64,000 nucleotides of DNA from Brevundimonas sp. (GTDB lineage: Bacteria > Pseudomonadota > Alphaproteobacteria > Caulobacterales > Caulobacteraceae), in the NCBI RefSeq assembly GCF_030682035.1, contig NZ_JAUXQZ010000044.1, forward strand, positions 124,001 to 188,000. The letters run 5' to 3'. The position numbers were made by a program, and so were the translations under genes. This document shows, piece after piece, positions 7,444 through 14,810 of the stretch (position 1 is its first letter; each line of letters opens with the position of its first letter). Below the pieces are notes generated by a model, which did not search any database, was not told where the DNA came from, and saw only the letters and a list, made by a program, of their open reading frames with translations.

Positions 7444-7676
7444 GGTTCATCACAACGAACACAAAGGGATTCACGAAGGACACAACGGACTCCTGAGAGG
7501 ATGATAGAGCCGAACCCGCCATCGACGCTGTGAGAAGACTCGGGATCCACGCCGGGGCCCTGAATCAATGCGGCGTACGCCGCGATCTCAAGACACGCGG
7601 AGGAAGACACGGGCCCGGAAGCATCCCCGGTCCCGTCGTGTCCTTTGTGACCCCGTTGTGCCCTTTGTGATGAACC
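7444..7676. repeat. Inverted-repeat-rich intergenic region
   Basis: The 385-base gap between the acetyltransferase and bolA holds no convincing gene. GGTTCATCACAA (7444-7455) and TTGTGATGAACC (7665-7676) are a perfect 12-base inverted repeat. Nearby CACAAAGGG, GGACACAACGG and CACAACGG motifs have complements in the right arm (CCCTTTGTG, CCGTTGTG). It looks like a small non-coding repeat element. A further hairpin, CTCCGG-CGAGT-CCGGAG, lies just before bolA. Confidence 0.5.
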
Positions 7677-7774
7677 TTCCAGCAGCCGCACTCCGCCCGG
7701 AAAGCGCCGCGCCGTAGTCCCGCATTAAGGTTTACGCGCCATCATCTCCGGCGAGTCCGGAGACCGCGCCTTCC

Positions 7775-8014
7775 ATGCCCATGCCCGTCGAAACGCTTCG
7801 CGGCCATCTGACCGAAGCCTTTCCCGACGCCGAGATCGTCATCGACGATCTGGCCGGCGACGGCGACCACTATCGCGCGCGCATCGTGTCCGCGGCCTTC
7901 GCGGGCCTGCCGCGCGTGCGCCAGCACCAGCTCGTCTATGCCGCCCTCAAGGGCAAGATGGGCGGCGAACTGCACGCGCTGGCGCTCGAAACCTCAAGCC
8001 CGGCGGGAGACTGA
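7775..8014 (+). CDS. BolA/IbaG family protein
   Basis: This 79-residue protein belongs to the BolA family, small proteins that partner monothiol glutaredoxins in handling [2Fe-2S] clusters. The motif RIVSAAFAGLPRVRQHQLVYAALKG includes the conserved histidine and the loop after the helix-turn-helix-like part. The final GGELHALALET matches the family end. A monothiol glutaredoxin gene lies about 1 kb downstream in the same direction, which fits the known partnership. The aldo/keto reductase-like gene between them starts 3 bases after this stop. Confidence 0.92.
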   Translation: MPMPVETLRGHLTEAFPDAEIVIDDLAGDGDHYRARIVSAAFAGLPRVRQHQLVYAALKGKMGGELHALALETSSPAGD

Positions 8015-8017
8015 ACC

Positions 8018-8938
8018 ATGCGCTACCGTCCTTTTGGCCTGACCGGACAAGCCGTCTCCTGCCTGACCCTCAGCCTCGGCGCCCGCGACATCGGCGGCGG
8101 CCCGGAGGCCGGCCGTGAACTGATCTATTCGGCGCTGGAAGCCGGCATCAACTCCTACCGCCTGGAGACCGCCGACCCCGTTCTGGCCGAGGTGTTGGGA
8201 CAGGCGTTGACACACGTCGACCGCAAGCTGGTCCAGGTATCCCTGACCCTGGGCGCCGGGGACGGCCGCCGCGGCTCGGACCGCGACTTCTCAGCCGAGG
8301 GCATCACCTCGGCGATCGACAAGGCCCTGCATGCCTCCGGCCTCGGCTATTTCGACCTCGCCATCCTCGACGAGCCCGGCGATCACGAACTGCCGCAGTC
8401 CACGCTCAACGCCCTCAAGGCCCTGCGCGCCACCGAGCGGGTGCGGCTGCTGGGCATCTCGGGCGACGGCGAGGTGATGGACACCTATGTCTCGACGGGC
8501 GCCTTCGACGTCCTGGCCACGCCCTTCCACGTCAACATCCACTGGCAGGTCCGCTCGCGCCTGCGCGCCGCGCGCGAGGCCGACATGGCCATCTTCGTCT
8601 ATGGCTATTTCCCCGACAGCCTGAACACGGCTAAAAAGGCCGCGACCGTGCATATGCCGAAGAAGGGACTGTTCGGCTTCGGCGGCGGACCCAAGCCGGC
8701 AGAAGGGCCGCTGGCCCATGCCGGCACTTTCGCCTTCCTGCACCGCACCAACAACTGGTCGGCCGAGGCCATCTGTCTGGCCTACGCCCTGACCGACCCG
8801 GCGGTGTCCAGTGTGATGATCGAGGCCAGCGACATCGAACGGCTCAACACCCTGTCCCAGGTGCCGGACCGCGACATGCCGCCCGGCCTGGCCGCCCAGA
8901 TCGAGATGGCCCGGGTCGCGGGCGCCAGGGCGGCCTGA
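8018..8938 (+). CDS. Aldo/keto reductase-fold protein lacking the catalytic tetrad
   Basis: The 306-residue protein aligns by pattern with the aldo/keto reductase TIM barrel: YRPFGLTGQAVSCLTLSLG, LIYSALEAGINSY, ITSAIDKALHASGLGYFDLAIL, VRLLGISGDGEV, and FLHRTNNWSAEAICLAYALTDPAVSSVMI. Residues that normally form the Asp-Tyr-Lys-His tetrad are not found in place: the position of the usual Asp after GIN is R48, no Tyr follows, the Lys strand reads VQVSLTL, and the His position in LAILDEP is Asp118. A classical NADPH reductase activity is therefore doubtful. It is sandwiched between bolA and glutaredoxin, suggesting a role near Fe-S or thiol metabolism. That is inference. Confidence 0.8.
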   Translation: MRYRPFGLTGQAVSCLTLSLGARDIGGGPEAGRELIYSALEAGINSYRLETADPVLAEVLGQALTHVDRKLVQVSLTLGAGDGRRGSDRDFSAEGITSAIDKALHASGLGYFDLAILDEPGDHELPQSTLNALKALRATERVRLLGISGDGEVMDTYVSTGAFDVLATPFHVNIHWQVRSRLRAAREADMAIFVYGYFPDSLNTAKKAATVHMPKKGLFGFGGGPKPAEGPLAHAGTFAFLHRTNNWSAEAICLAYALTDPAVSSVMIEASDIERLNTLSQVPDRDMPPGLAAQIEMARVAGARAA

Positions 8939-8945
8939 CTGGTCT

Positions 8946-8971
8946 CATTCCTCCCCATCGGGGGAGGAATG
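8946..8971. repeat. Perfect 11-bp hairpin between the reductase-like gene and grxD
   Basis: CATTCCTCCCC (8946-8956), ATCG, GGGGAGGAATG (8961-8971) is a perfect stem-loop with no T-run. The same arm sequence (CATTCCTCCCC) bounds the element at 13111-13239, so this looks like a short member of that repeat family. Confidence 0.6.
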
Positions 8972-9037
8972 GTGTCCGCCCTTGACCCCCCGCCCCGCGG
9001 TCCATACCTGACGCCCTTCACTGAAAGGCCAGCGTCC

Positions 9038-9397
9038 GTGACCGATCAAGCTCAAGCCGACCCCGTCCACGCCTTCATCGCCGACACGTTGAAGGATCAC
9101 GCGGTGGTCCTGTTCATGAAGGGCTCGCCCGACGCGCCGCGTTGCGGCTTCTCCTCGCTGGCGGTGCAGATCCTCGACCATATCGGCGCGGATTTCATCG
9201 GTGTGGACGTGCTGCAGGACGAAGCCCTGCGCGAGGGCGTCAAGACCTTCAGCGACTGGCCGACCATTCCCCAGCTCTATGTGAAGGGCGAATTCGTCGG
9301 GGGCTCCGACATCGTGCGCGAGATGTTCAACGCCGGCGAGCTTCAGGCCCTGATGGCCGAAAAGGGCGTGTCCCTGGGCGAGCAAGCCGAGGCCTGA
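9038..9397 (+). CDS. grxD: Monothiol glutaredoxin, Grx4/GrxD type
   Basis: The 119-residue protein is a CGFS-type monothiol glutaredoxin, which binds and passes on [2Fe-2S] clusters with glutathione and BolA. Key signatures are VVLFMKGSPDAPRCGFSS (active Cys in CGFS), DWPTIPQLYVKGEFVGGSDI (cis-Pro and glutathione-binding TIP/GGSD) and EMFNAGEL. I chose GTG 9038, with GAAAGG 9 bases upstream, because residues encoded further up do not match the family. It ends in a TGATG overlap with the thioesterase gene. Confidence 0.95.
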   Translation: MTDQAQADPVHAFIADTLKDHAVVLFMKGSPDAPRCGFSSLAVQILDHIGADFIGVDVLQDEALREGVKTFSDWPTIPQLYVKGEFVGGSDIVREMFNAGELQALMAEKGVSLGEQAEA

Positions 9398-9825
9398 TGG
9401 CGCGCGCGGTCCTCGAACCCCGCATCGACCGCGAGATCTTCGTTGTCCCGCTCGAGGTCCGCCCCGAGCACATCGACGACAACGGCCACGTCAACAACGT
9501 CGTCTATGTCGGCTGGCTGCAGGACGCCGGCACGGCCCACTGGAACGCCCGGTTCGACGATGCGACCCGGGCCCGCTGGTCCTGGGTCGCCACCCGGCAC
9601 GAGGTCGACTATTTCCGCCCCCTGCCGCCCGACGCCCCGGGCGTGGTGGCCCGCACCTGGGTCGGCGATCCCCAGGGACCGCGCTTCAACCGCCATGTCC
9701 GCATCGAGGACGGCGAAGGCCGCGTCTGCGCCCAGGGCGTGTCCGAATGGGTGCTGGTCGATGCCACGACCCTGCGGCCGCACCGCATCCCGGCGGACAT
9801 GCTGCCTGCGTTCGAGCGGCGCTGA
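9397..9825 (+). CDS. Hotdog-fold acyl-CoA thioesterase
   Basis: This 142-residue protein is a 4-hydroxybenzoyl-CoA-thioesterase-like hotdog protein that would hydrolyse acyl-CoA thioesters. HIDDNGHVNNVVYVGWLQDA holds the catalytic Asp and the hotdog helix; RHEVDYFRPLPPDAP and the FNRHVRIEDGEGRVCAQG strands complete the fold. The start codon overlaps the glutaredoxin stop (TGATG), so the two are translationally coupled. The substrate is unknown. Confidence 0.85.
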   Translation: MARAVLEPRIDREIFVVPLEVRPEHIDDNGHVNNVVYVGWLQDAGTAHWNARFDDATRARWSWVATRHEVDYFRPLPPDAPGVVARTWVGDPQGPRFNRHVRIEDGEGRVCAQGVSEWVLVDATTLRPHRIPADMLPAFERR

Positions 9826-9828
9826 GCC

Positions 9829-10215
9829 TCAGGCCGGCGGCAGCTGGTACGGACTATCGACCGAGAGGCGTGATCCGGGAGCCAGCCCCAGTTCCTCGAA
9901 CGACCAGCGCACCTCGGTCCCCTCGGGCAAGGTCTCGCGACAGCGGTCTTCCTTGATCCGGCGCAGGGTGATGATCGGTCCGTCGCTCGACGACCGAACC
10001 ACCGGGGTGATGTCTTCCTTGGCCGTGCAGCCGTTCGAGGTGACCCAGAATACGGCCTCGTCGTGGGCGATGGCCGCGGCATGGACGGGTTCGATCTGGC
10101 CGGGCAGGTCGGCCGGCGGCGTCCGGAACCGGCCCGCCATCTGCTGCATGGCGCTGCAACCCGGCAGAGCCGCGATCAGGGCCGCCGTAGCGGCCAGCGT
10201 GACGATCCGTTTCAT
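9829..10215 (-). CDS. Hypothetical lipoprotein
   Basis: The 128-residue protein starts MKRIVTLAATAALIAALPGC, a type II signal peptide with the lipid-modified cysteine at residue 20. I chose ATG 10215 because GGAGGG lies directly upstream and the signal peptide begins there; an in-frame ATG at 10254 adds an unlikely leader. The mature part (PVHAAAIAHDEAVFWVTSNGCTAKEDITPVV, then RIKEDRCRETLPEGTEVRWSFEELGL) has two cysteines that could form a disulfide. I do not recognise the domain. It converges on the thioesterase gene, ending 4 bases after it. Confidence 0.8.
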   Translation of the reverse strand: MKRIVTLAATAALIAALPGCSAMQQMAGRFRTPPADLPGQIEPVHAAAIAHDEAVFWVTSNGCTAKEDITPVVRSSSDGPIITLRRIKEDRCRETLPEGTEVRWSFEELGLAPGSRLSVDSPYQLPPA

Positions 10216-10308
10216 CCCTCCGGCCTCCCGCGCCGAACCCTGAACAGCCGGCAAAATGCGCGTGTTCGCCCCGCAAGGGAAGGCCGGGTCAGTTCTTGAT
10301 CTATTCGT

Positions 10309-10508
10309 TCGTCATTCCGGGCGGAGGTGAGCGCAGCGAGCCGCAGACCCGGAACCCAGCGGCGCGCCAGAGCGCGAACCTGTCGCGTGCGCATTTCGGG
10401 GCCAGCAGCCCGCCCTTGCTTGCCACTGACCGTGTTTCGCCGCCGTCGCGGCGCCGCTGGGTTCCGGGTCTCCCCCCGGCTTTCGCCGGGGTCCGCCCGG
10501 AATGACGA
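10309..10508. repeat. 200-bp nested inverted repeat (MITE-like intergenic element)
   Basis: Outer arms of 17 bases (10309-10325 and 10492-10508) are perfectly complementary, as are inner 20-base arms (10346-10365 and 10451-10470). A further CCCCGGC-TTTC-GCCGGGG hairpin lies in the right arm. The segment has no convincing gene and occupies most of the gap between the lipoprotein gene and rpsD. The outer arm, TCGTCATTCCGGGCGGA, resembles repeats scattered in Caulobacterales intergenic DNA; a related unit is at 51681-51774. Confidence 0.7.
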
Positions 10509-10534
10509 AAGCAGGGCGGAGGGTTCCGAACAAC

Positions 10535-10561
10535 GAAAAGGCCCCGGATTTCTCCGGGGCC
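10535..10561 (-). terminator. Intrinsic terminator of rpsD
   Basis: On the minus strand GGCCCCGGA-GAAA-TCCGGGGCC is followed by TTTTCG, a 9-base-pair GC-rich stem and T-run about 60 bases after the rpsD stop. Confidence 0.85.
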
Positions 10562-10623
10562 TCTCTGAAATCTCGCATTCCGCGCTCAAGCAGCGAGCGA
10601 CCGCGTCGCGAACGATAGCGCCC

Positions 10624-11241
10624 TTACGAAGAATAGTATTCCACGACCAGGTTCGGCTCCATCTTCACCGGGAACGGCACGTCGGCCAGTTCCGGCACGC
10701 GGACGAAGCGGACCGAGAAGCCGCGGTCGCCGATTTCGATATAGTCCGGGATGTCGCGTTCCGACGACTGCTGGGCTTCGAGCACCAGCGCCATGTTGCG
10801 GGACTTTTCCTTGACCTCGACGACGTCGCCGACCTTCAGACGGTACGACGCGATGTCGACCTTCTTGCCGTTGACGGTGACGTGGCCGTGGCTGACGAAC
10901 TGACGGGCGGACCAGACGGTCGGCGTGAATTTGGCGCGATAGACCAGGGCGTCGAGGCGGGACTCCAGCAGGCCGATCAGGTTCTCCGAGCTGTTGCCCT
11001 TGCGGCGCGAGGCTTCTTCGTACGTCGCCGAGAACTGCTTCTCGGTGATGTTGCCGTAGTAGCCCTTCAGTTTCTGCTTGGCCTTCAGCTGCAGGCCGAA
11101 GTCAGAAACCTTCTGCTTGCGGCGCTGGCCGTGCTGGCCGGGGCCGTACGAGCGTTTGTTGACGGGGGACTTGGCGCGACCCCACAGGTTTTCACCCATG
11201 ACCCGGTCGAGTTTGTACTTGGCGCTATGGCGCTTGGACAT
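10624..11241 (-). CDS. rpsD: 30S ribosomal protein S4
   Basis: S4 binds 16S rRNA early in small-subunit assembly. The 205-residue protein begins [20 protein letters not shown] and contains the S4 RNA-binding domain ([14 protein letters not shown], then [32 protein letters not shown]). The length is normal for an alphaproteobacterium. It stands alone with its own promoter and terminator, as is usual in this group. Confidence 0.99.
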   Translation of the reverse strand: MSKRHSAKYKLDRVMGENLWGRAKSPVNKRSYGPGQHGQRRKQKVSDFGLQLKAKQKLKGYYGNITEKQFSATYEEASRRKGNSSENLIGLLESRLDALVYRAKFTPTVWSARQFVSHGHVTVNGKKVDIASYRLKVGDVVEVKEKSRNMALVLEAQQSSERDIPDYIEIGDRGFSVRFVRVPELADVPFPVKMEPNLVVEYYSS

Positions 11242-11364
11242 TCGTATCTCTCTTCATGATGCGGCCCGGTTCCTTCCCAGATGAAGGAACGATCTCAACG
11301 GCGGTCCACGCATCGTCCGTAGTGGTTCGCGCAGACGGGCAAGCCCGACGACGTGAAGGGCGCG

Positions 11365-11393
11365 CTTATGACGGGGCCGGACCCATCCGTCAA
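11365..11393 (-). promoter_or_regulatory. Predicted rpsD promoter
   Basis: TTGACG (11388-11393, minus strand), a 17-base spacer and CATAAG (11365-11370) match a housekeeping promoter. The -35 overlaps the stop codon of the upstream metallo-hydrolase gene. Confidence 0.5.
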
Positions 11394-12331
11394 GGCTGGG
11401 CGGGGGTTTCCGGCACCCAGACGAAACCGTCGTCCCGGCGTTGGAACCGGCCGAGACCCGGGAAGGGGAAGTGGACGGCATAGACCCGCCGGCTTTCGGC
11501 GGCCCCGCGCTCCAGTAGACCCTCACGGGTAGCGACCCCCGCGGCGCTGTCGCTGTCCCAGACATTGACCCATTCAGGCCGCTGCACCGAAATCACCGAG
11601 CTGTGCAGGGCGTCGCCGATATAGAGCAGGCGATCCGTCCCCGATGTGATCTCATACCCCGTGTTGCCCGGCGTGTGGCCGTCCAGCGCCACGGCCTTGA
11701 TCGACGGCGTCACCTGGGCTCCGGGCGCGAAGGGCCGGACCCGGGGGGTCACGGCGGTCAGCAGGGCCGTCTCCCCGGCCTGCGCGGCCCCGGCTTTCAT
11801 ATAGTCCCACTCCGGCGCGCTGATGTGGACCACGGCCCGGGGGAAGGTCAGCGAGCCATCGGACCCGACCAGTCCTCCGACATGGTCGCCATGGGCGTGC
11901 GAGATCAGCACGTCGGTGATCCGGGTCGGATCGACTCCGGCCGCGCGCAGCGAGGCGACAAGCCTGTTCTGGGTGCCCATTCGGCCGCCCGCCCCGGTGT
12001 CGATCAGAACCAGCCGCTCGCCGTCCCTGACCAGCAGCGGCTGCACGGACAGGGTGATGGAATCGCCGGACTGGCCGGCGGCGGTCAGCGCCGCGCGGGC
12101 GCCTGCCGTGTCCGCCCAGGGGCTCTCCCCGGTCTTGTTGGCGAGGAGGATATCGCCGTCCTTGAGCGCCACCGCCTCGAGCGCGCCGATGCGGAAGGCG
12201 TGGATGTCCGGATTCTCGGCCCTCGCACCTGCGGGCGGGGTGGGGACCCCGGCCTTCTCGGCCTCCGGGGAACAGGCCCCGATCGAAGCCAGGATCAGGG
12301 CGGCGGCGACGAGACGGGCGTGGACATTCAT
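11390..12331 (-). CDS. Metallo-beta-lactamase-fold hydrolase, lipoprotein
   Basis: The 313-residue protein has a signal peptide ending SIGAC, so Cys20 is probably lipidated and the enzyme sits in the periplasm or outer membrane. The zinc-binding motif HAHGDH is present (ITDVLISHAHGDHVGGL), followed by ALDGHTPGN and YIGDALHSS, the other metal-ligand motifs of the fold. The sequence DTGAGGRMGTQNRLVASLRAAGV is typical of lactonase-like MBL proteins, but the substrate is not identifiable. It is transcribed towards rpsD. Confidence 0.88.
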   Translation of the reverse strand: MNVHARLVAAALILASIGACSPEAEKAGVPTPPAGARAENPDIHAFRIGALEAVALKDGDILLANKTGESPWADTAGARAALTAAGQSGDSITLSVQPLLVRDGERLVLIDTGAGGRMGTQNRLVASLRAAGVDPTRITDVLISHAHGDHVGGLVGSDGSLTFPRAVVHISAPEWDYMKAGAAQAGETALLTAVTPRVRPFAPGAQVTPSIKAVALDGHTPGNTGYEITSGTDRLLYIGDALHSSVISVQRPEWVNVWDSDSAAGVATREGLLERGAAESRRVYAVHFPFPGLGRFQRRDDGFVWVPETPAQP

Positions 12332-12415
12332 CAGCGGCTCTCCGGTCCAATACGGCCGCGCTTCAGATAGGACGCCGCATCCCTCGCGCCAGAGCGGCGG
12401 ACGCAGATTCCGCGA

Positions 12416-13027
12416 TCAGCTCGCGGCCGCGAACAGCTCATTGACCTTGTTCCAGTTCACCACCGTCCAGAAGGCCTTCAGATAGTCGGCCCGGCGGTTC
12501 TGGTATTTCAGATAATAGGCGTGCTCCCAGACGTCGGCGGCCAGCACCACGGCGCCCTTGTCCTCGGCCACGTCCATCAGCGGATTGTCCTGGTTCGGCG
12601 TCGACGTAACCTTCAGTTTGCCGTCCTGAACGATCAGCCAGGCCCAGCCCGAGCCGAACTGGCCGGCGCCGGCCGTGTTGAACGCCTCTTTGAACTTTTC
12701 CATCCCGTCCAGATCGCGATCGATGGCGGCGGCCAGTTCGGGCGACGGCCGGCCAGTCTTGCTCGCCGGCGCCATCAGCTTCCAGAACAGGCTGTGGTTC
12801 CAGTGTCCGCCGGCGTTGTTTCGCACCGCCTTCGGCAGGGTCGATATCGTCGCGAACATCTCCTCCATGGATTTGCCGCGCAGGGCCGGGTCGGCGTCGA
12901 CCGCCTTGTTCAGATTGTCGACATAGGCCTGATGGTGCTTGCCGTGGTGGAAGCTCATCGTCGCCTTGTCGATGGCCGGCTCCAGCGCGTCGTGGGCATA
13001 GGGCAGGGGCGGAAGCGTAAAGGCCAT
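12416..13027 (-). CDS. sodB: Superoxide dismutase, Fe/Mn family
   Basis: Converts superoxide to oxygen and hydrogen peroxide in the cytosol. The 203-residue protein shows the four metal ligands: His in MSFHHGKHHQAYV, His in GGHWNHSLFW, and Asp and His in DVWEHAYYLKY. GSGWAWLI is also conserved. No signal peptide is present. Iron rather than manganese is likely from the overall pattern, but that cannot be settled by eye. Confidence 0.97.
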   Translation of the reverse strand: MAFTLPPLPYAHDALEPAIDKATMSFHHGKHHQAYVDNLNKAVDADPALRGKSMEEMFATISTLPKAVRNNAGGHWNHSLFWKLMAPASKTGRPSPELAAAIDRDLDGMEKFKEAFNTAGAGQFGSGWAWLIVQDGKLKVTSTPNQDNPLMDVAEDKGAVVLAADVWEHAYYLKYQNRRADYLKAFWTVVNWNKVNELFAAAS

Positions 13028-13110
13028 CGGACGGCTCCTTCGATCGTATCGGTCCGCCTGTATCTAGGCGCCCGTTCGCCCAACCCAAGCGGGGCGCGCC
13101 GATTTCGTTC

Positions 13111-13239
13111 CATTCCTCCCCCGTTGGGGGAGGGGGACCGCGAAGCGGTGGAGGGGGCGGGCCCGGTACACCGGCGGATGTGGTCAGCCCCCTCCACCAC
13201 CCTTCCGGCGGTCCCCCTCCCCCTGCAGGGGAGGAATGG
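13111..13239. repeat. Palindromic repeat element, partly translated
   Basis: CATTCCTCCCC at 13111 and its complement GGGGAGGAATG ending near 13238 bound a 129-base element. Inside are complementary blocks (GGGGGACCGCGAAGCGGTGGAGGGGGC against GCCCCCTCCACC and GGCGGTCCCCC). The right part runs into the 3' end of the small gene 13184-13453 and supplies its last residues. Confidence 0.7.
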
Positions 13240-13453
13240 GCAGATTGGCCTTCAGACAGTCGCGCACGGCCCGCCGCAGATCGCCCGTGGCCGAAGCGAA
13301 ATCCACACCCTCGGCGTCGAACACCGCCCGAACCGCCGCATCCAGCCCGTTCGGCAGGGCCTCCAGAACCCGCTTCTCGCCCTTGGGATGCAGGCAGAAG
13401 CCGACCTCCCGGCACAGGGCAGCGAATATCTCGGCATGGTCGGCGTCGGTCAT
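13184..13453 (-). CDS. Small conserved protein of the formaldehyde cluster, paralogue 1
   Basis: From ATG 13453, 4 bases past the fghA stop, the protein has 89 residues. The core (FAALCREVGFCLHPKGEKRV, then LEALPNGLDAAVRAVFDAEG and VDF) matches the small protein at 16341-16571 position by position, including two shared Cys around GF and a Cys near the end of the core. I do not recognise the family. The last residues (PPLQGEGDRRKGGGGG) are encoded by a palindromic repeat, so the original stop has probably been displaced. Its tight linkage to fghA, and of its paralogue to adhC, suggests a role in glutathione-dependent formaldehyde metabolism. That role is inferred. Confidence 0.75.
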   Translation of the reverse strand: MTDADHAEIFAALCREVGFCLHPKGEKRVLEALPNGLDAAVRAVFDAEGVDFASATGDLRRAVRDCLKANLPIPPLQGEGDRRKGGGGG

Positions 13454-13457
13454 GCGA

Positions 13458-14291
13458 TCAGGCCTTAAGCCTTTTGGCGTGGAAGGCCACATGATCGGCG
13501 ATGAAACTGGCCATGAAGAAATACGAATGGTCATAGCCGGGCTGCATCCGCAGGGTGATCTTCTGCCCCGCCGCCGTGCCGGCCGCGACCAGCAGTTCGG
13601 GCTTCAACTGCTCCGTTAAGAAGGGATCGGCGTCGCCCTGGTCGATCAGCATGTCGTCGTAGCAGCCCGCCCCAACGCCGCTCTCGATCAGTCGGGCCGC
13701 GTCATGGGCGTCCCACGCCGTCCGGTCCGGGCCGAGATAGGCGGTGAAGGCCTTCTCCCCCCACGGACACCGCGTCGGCGAGGCGATCGGCGCAAAGGCC
13801 GAGACGCTGCGGAACAGGTGAGGATGCCGCAGGGCGAGGGTCAGCGCCCCATGCCCGCCCATCGAATGGCCGCTGATCGACCGCGCCTTCGTGGTCGGAA
13901 ATTCGCCGTCTATCAGGGCGATCAGCTCCTCGACCACATAGGTCTCCATGCGGAAGTGCGGGACCCACGGGCCTTGCGTCGCATCGACATAGAAGCCCGC
14001 CCCCTGTCCCAGATCATAGGCTGGATCATCGGCGACGCCCTCCCCGCGCGGCGAGGTGTCGGGCGCGACGATGATCACCCCATGCTCGGCCGCCGCCGCA
14101 TAGGCCCCGGCCTTGGTGGTGAAATTGTCCTCTGTGCAGGTCAGGCCCGACAGCCAGATCAACACCGGAAACGGGCCTACGCCCCCCGGGACAAAGACCG
14201 ACAGGGTCATCGGCGTGCCGGTGGTCGTGCTGTCGTGGCGGAGGTAGCGCAAGGTTCCGCCGTGGACCTGATGCTGTTTGGTGGTTTCCAT
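13458..14291 (-). CDS. fghA: S-formylglutathione hydrolase
   Basis: Hydrolyses S-formylglutathione to formate and glutathione, the second step of glutathione-dependent formaldehyde oxidation. The 277-residue protein has the esterase-D family pattern: LSGLTCTEDNFTTKAGAY, DTSPRG, the nucleophile Ser in GHSMGGHGAL, the Asp region DQGDADPF and the catalytic His in YDHSYFFMASFI. I chose ATG 14291; the frame is open further upstream through a repeat, but that part is not protein-like. It belongs to the same-strand run trmJ, small gene, adhC, FosA-like, VOC, fghA, small gene. Confidence 0.96.
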   Translation of the reverse strand: METTKQHQVHGGTLRYLRHDSTTTGTPMTLSVFVPGGVGPFPVLIWLSGLTCTEDNFTTKAGAYAAAAEHGVIIVAPDTSPRGEGVADDPAYDLGQGAGFYVDATQGPWVPHFRMETYVVEELIALIDGEFPTTKARSISGHSMGGHGALTLALRHPHLFRSVSAFAPIASPTRCPWGEKAFTAYLGPDRTAWDAHDAARLIESGVGAGCYDDMLIDQGDADPFLTEQLKPELLVAAGTAAGQKITLRMQPGYDHSYFFMASFIADHVAFHAKRLKA

Positions 14292-14307
14292 CGCCGCCTT
14301 CCTTGAA

Positions 14308-14352
14308 CCCTCTCCCGGAGGGAGAGGGAGGGACCCGCCGCGCAGCGGCGGG
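14308..14352. repeat. Double hairpin between VOC gene and fghA
   Basis: CCCTCTCCC-GGA-GGGAGAGGG (14308-14328) is followed by CCCGCCGC-GCA-GCGGCGGG (14334-14352). This is the same GC-rich hairpin family as at 740 and 18565. It could also act as an mRNA stabiliser or attenuator between the two genes. Confidence 0.6.
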
Positions 14353-14374
14353 AGGGTGGTCCTTTCGGGCCGGA

Positions 14375-14758
14375 TCACCCCACCCGATGCAGGGCGCAGA
14401 CCTTGTTGCCGGACGGGTCGCGCAGATAGGCGAGGTGCAGCTTGCCGAAGGCGCCGTCGCGGATACCGGGCGGATCCTCGATGGCCACGCCGCCGGCCTC
14501 GACCCCGGCCTTGTAGAAGGCCTCCACAGCGTCGCCGTCCTTCGCCGCGAAACCGATGGTGCCGCCGTTGGCGTGGCAGGCCGGCTCGCCGTCGATCGGC
14601 TTGCCGACCGCAAAGGCCCCCATGCGTGTGCGCCACCAGTACCGGCCCTTGGCGTCCGGACCGCTGCCCGGCTCGTGTCCGAGCGCGCCCAGCGCCGCAT
14701 CATAGAATTTGCGCGACGCCTCGATGTCGTTCGCGCCGACGGTGATGTGGGTGAACAT
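14375..14758 (-). CDS. VOC (glyoxalase/dioxygenase superfamily) protein
   Basis: The 127-residue protein starts MFTHITVGANDIEASRKFYDAALG and ends YLRDPSGNKVCALHRVG, the paired beta-alpha-beta-beta-beta modules of the vicinal oxygen chelate fold. ATG 14758 follows AAAGAGGGAAG and is preferred to the in-frame ATG at 14779. GGTIGFAAKDGDAVEAFYKAGVEAGG is typical of the lactoylglutathione-lyase-like branch. It lies in the formaldehyde cluster, so a glutathione adduct is a plausible substrate. This is not proven. Confidence 0.85.
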   Translation of the reverse strand: MFTHITVGANDIEASRKFYDAALGALGHEPGSGPDAKGRYWWRTRMGAFAVGKPIDGEPACHANGGTIGFAAKDGDAVEAFYKAGVEAGGVAIEDPPGIRDGAFGKLHLAYLRDPSGNKVCALHRVG

Positions 14759-14810
14759 GGCTTCCCTCTTTGTGTCCATCGAGGCTAAACGACACCGTTT
14801 CGTTTGGCAA

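Noticed and set aside
7390..7774. Structured RNA or CRISPR-like repeat in the CACAAAGG-rich region
   Set aside because: Repeats are irregular and short and there are no equal spacers; no known RNA family pattern was recognised.
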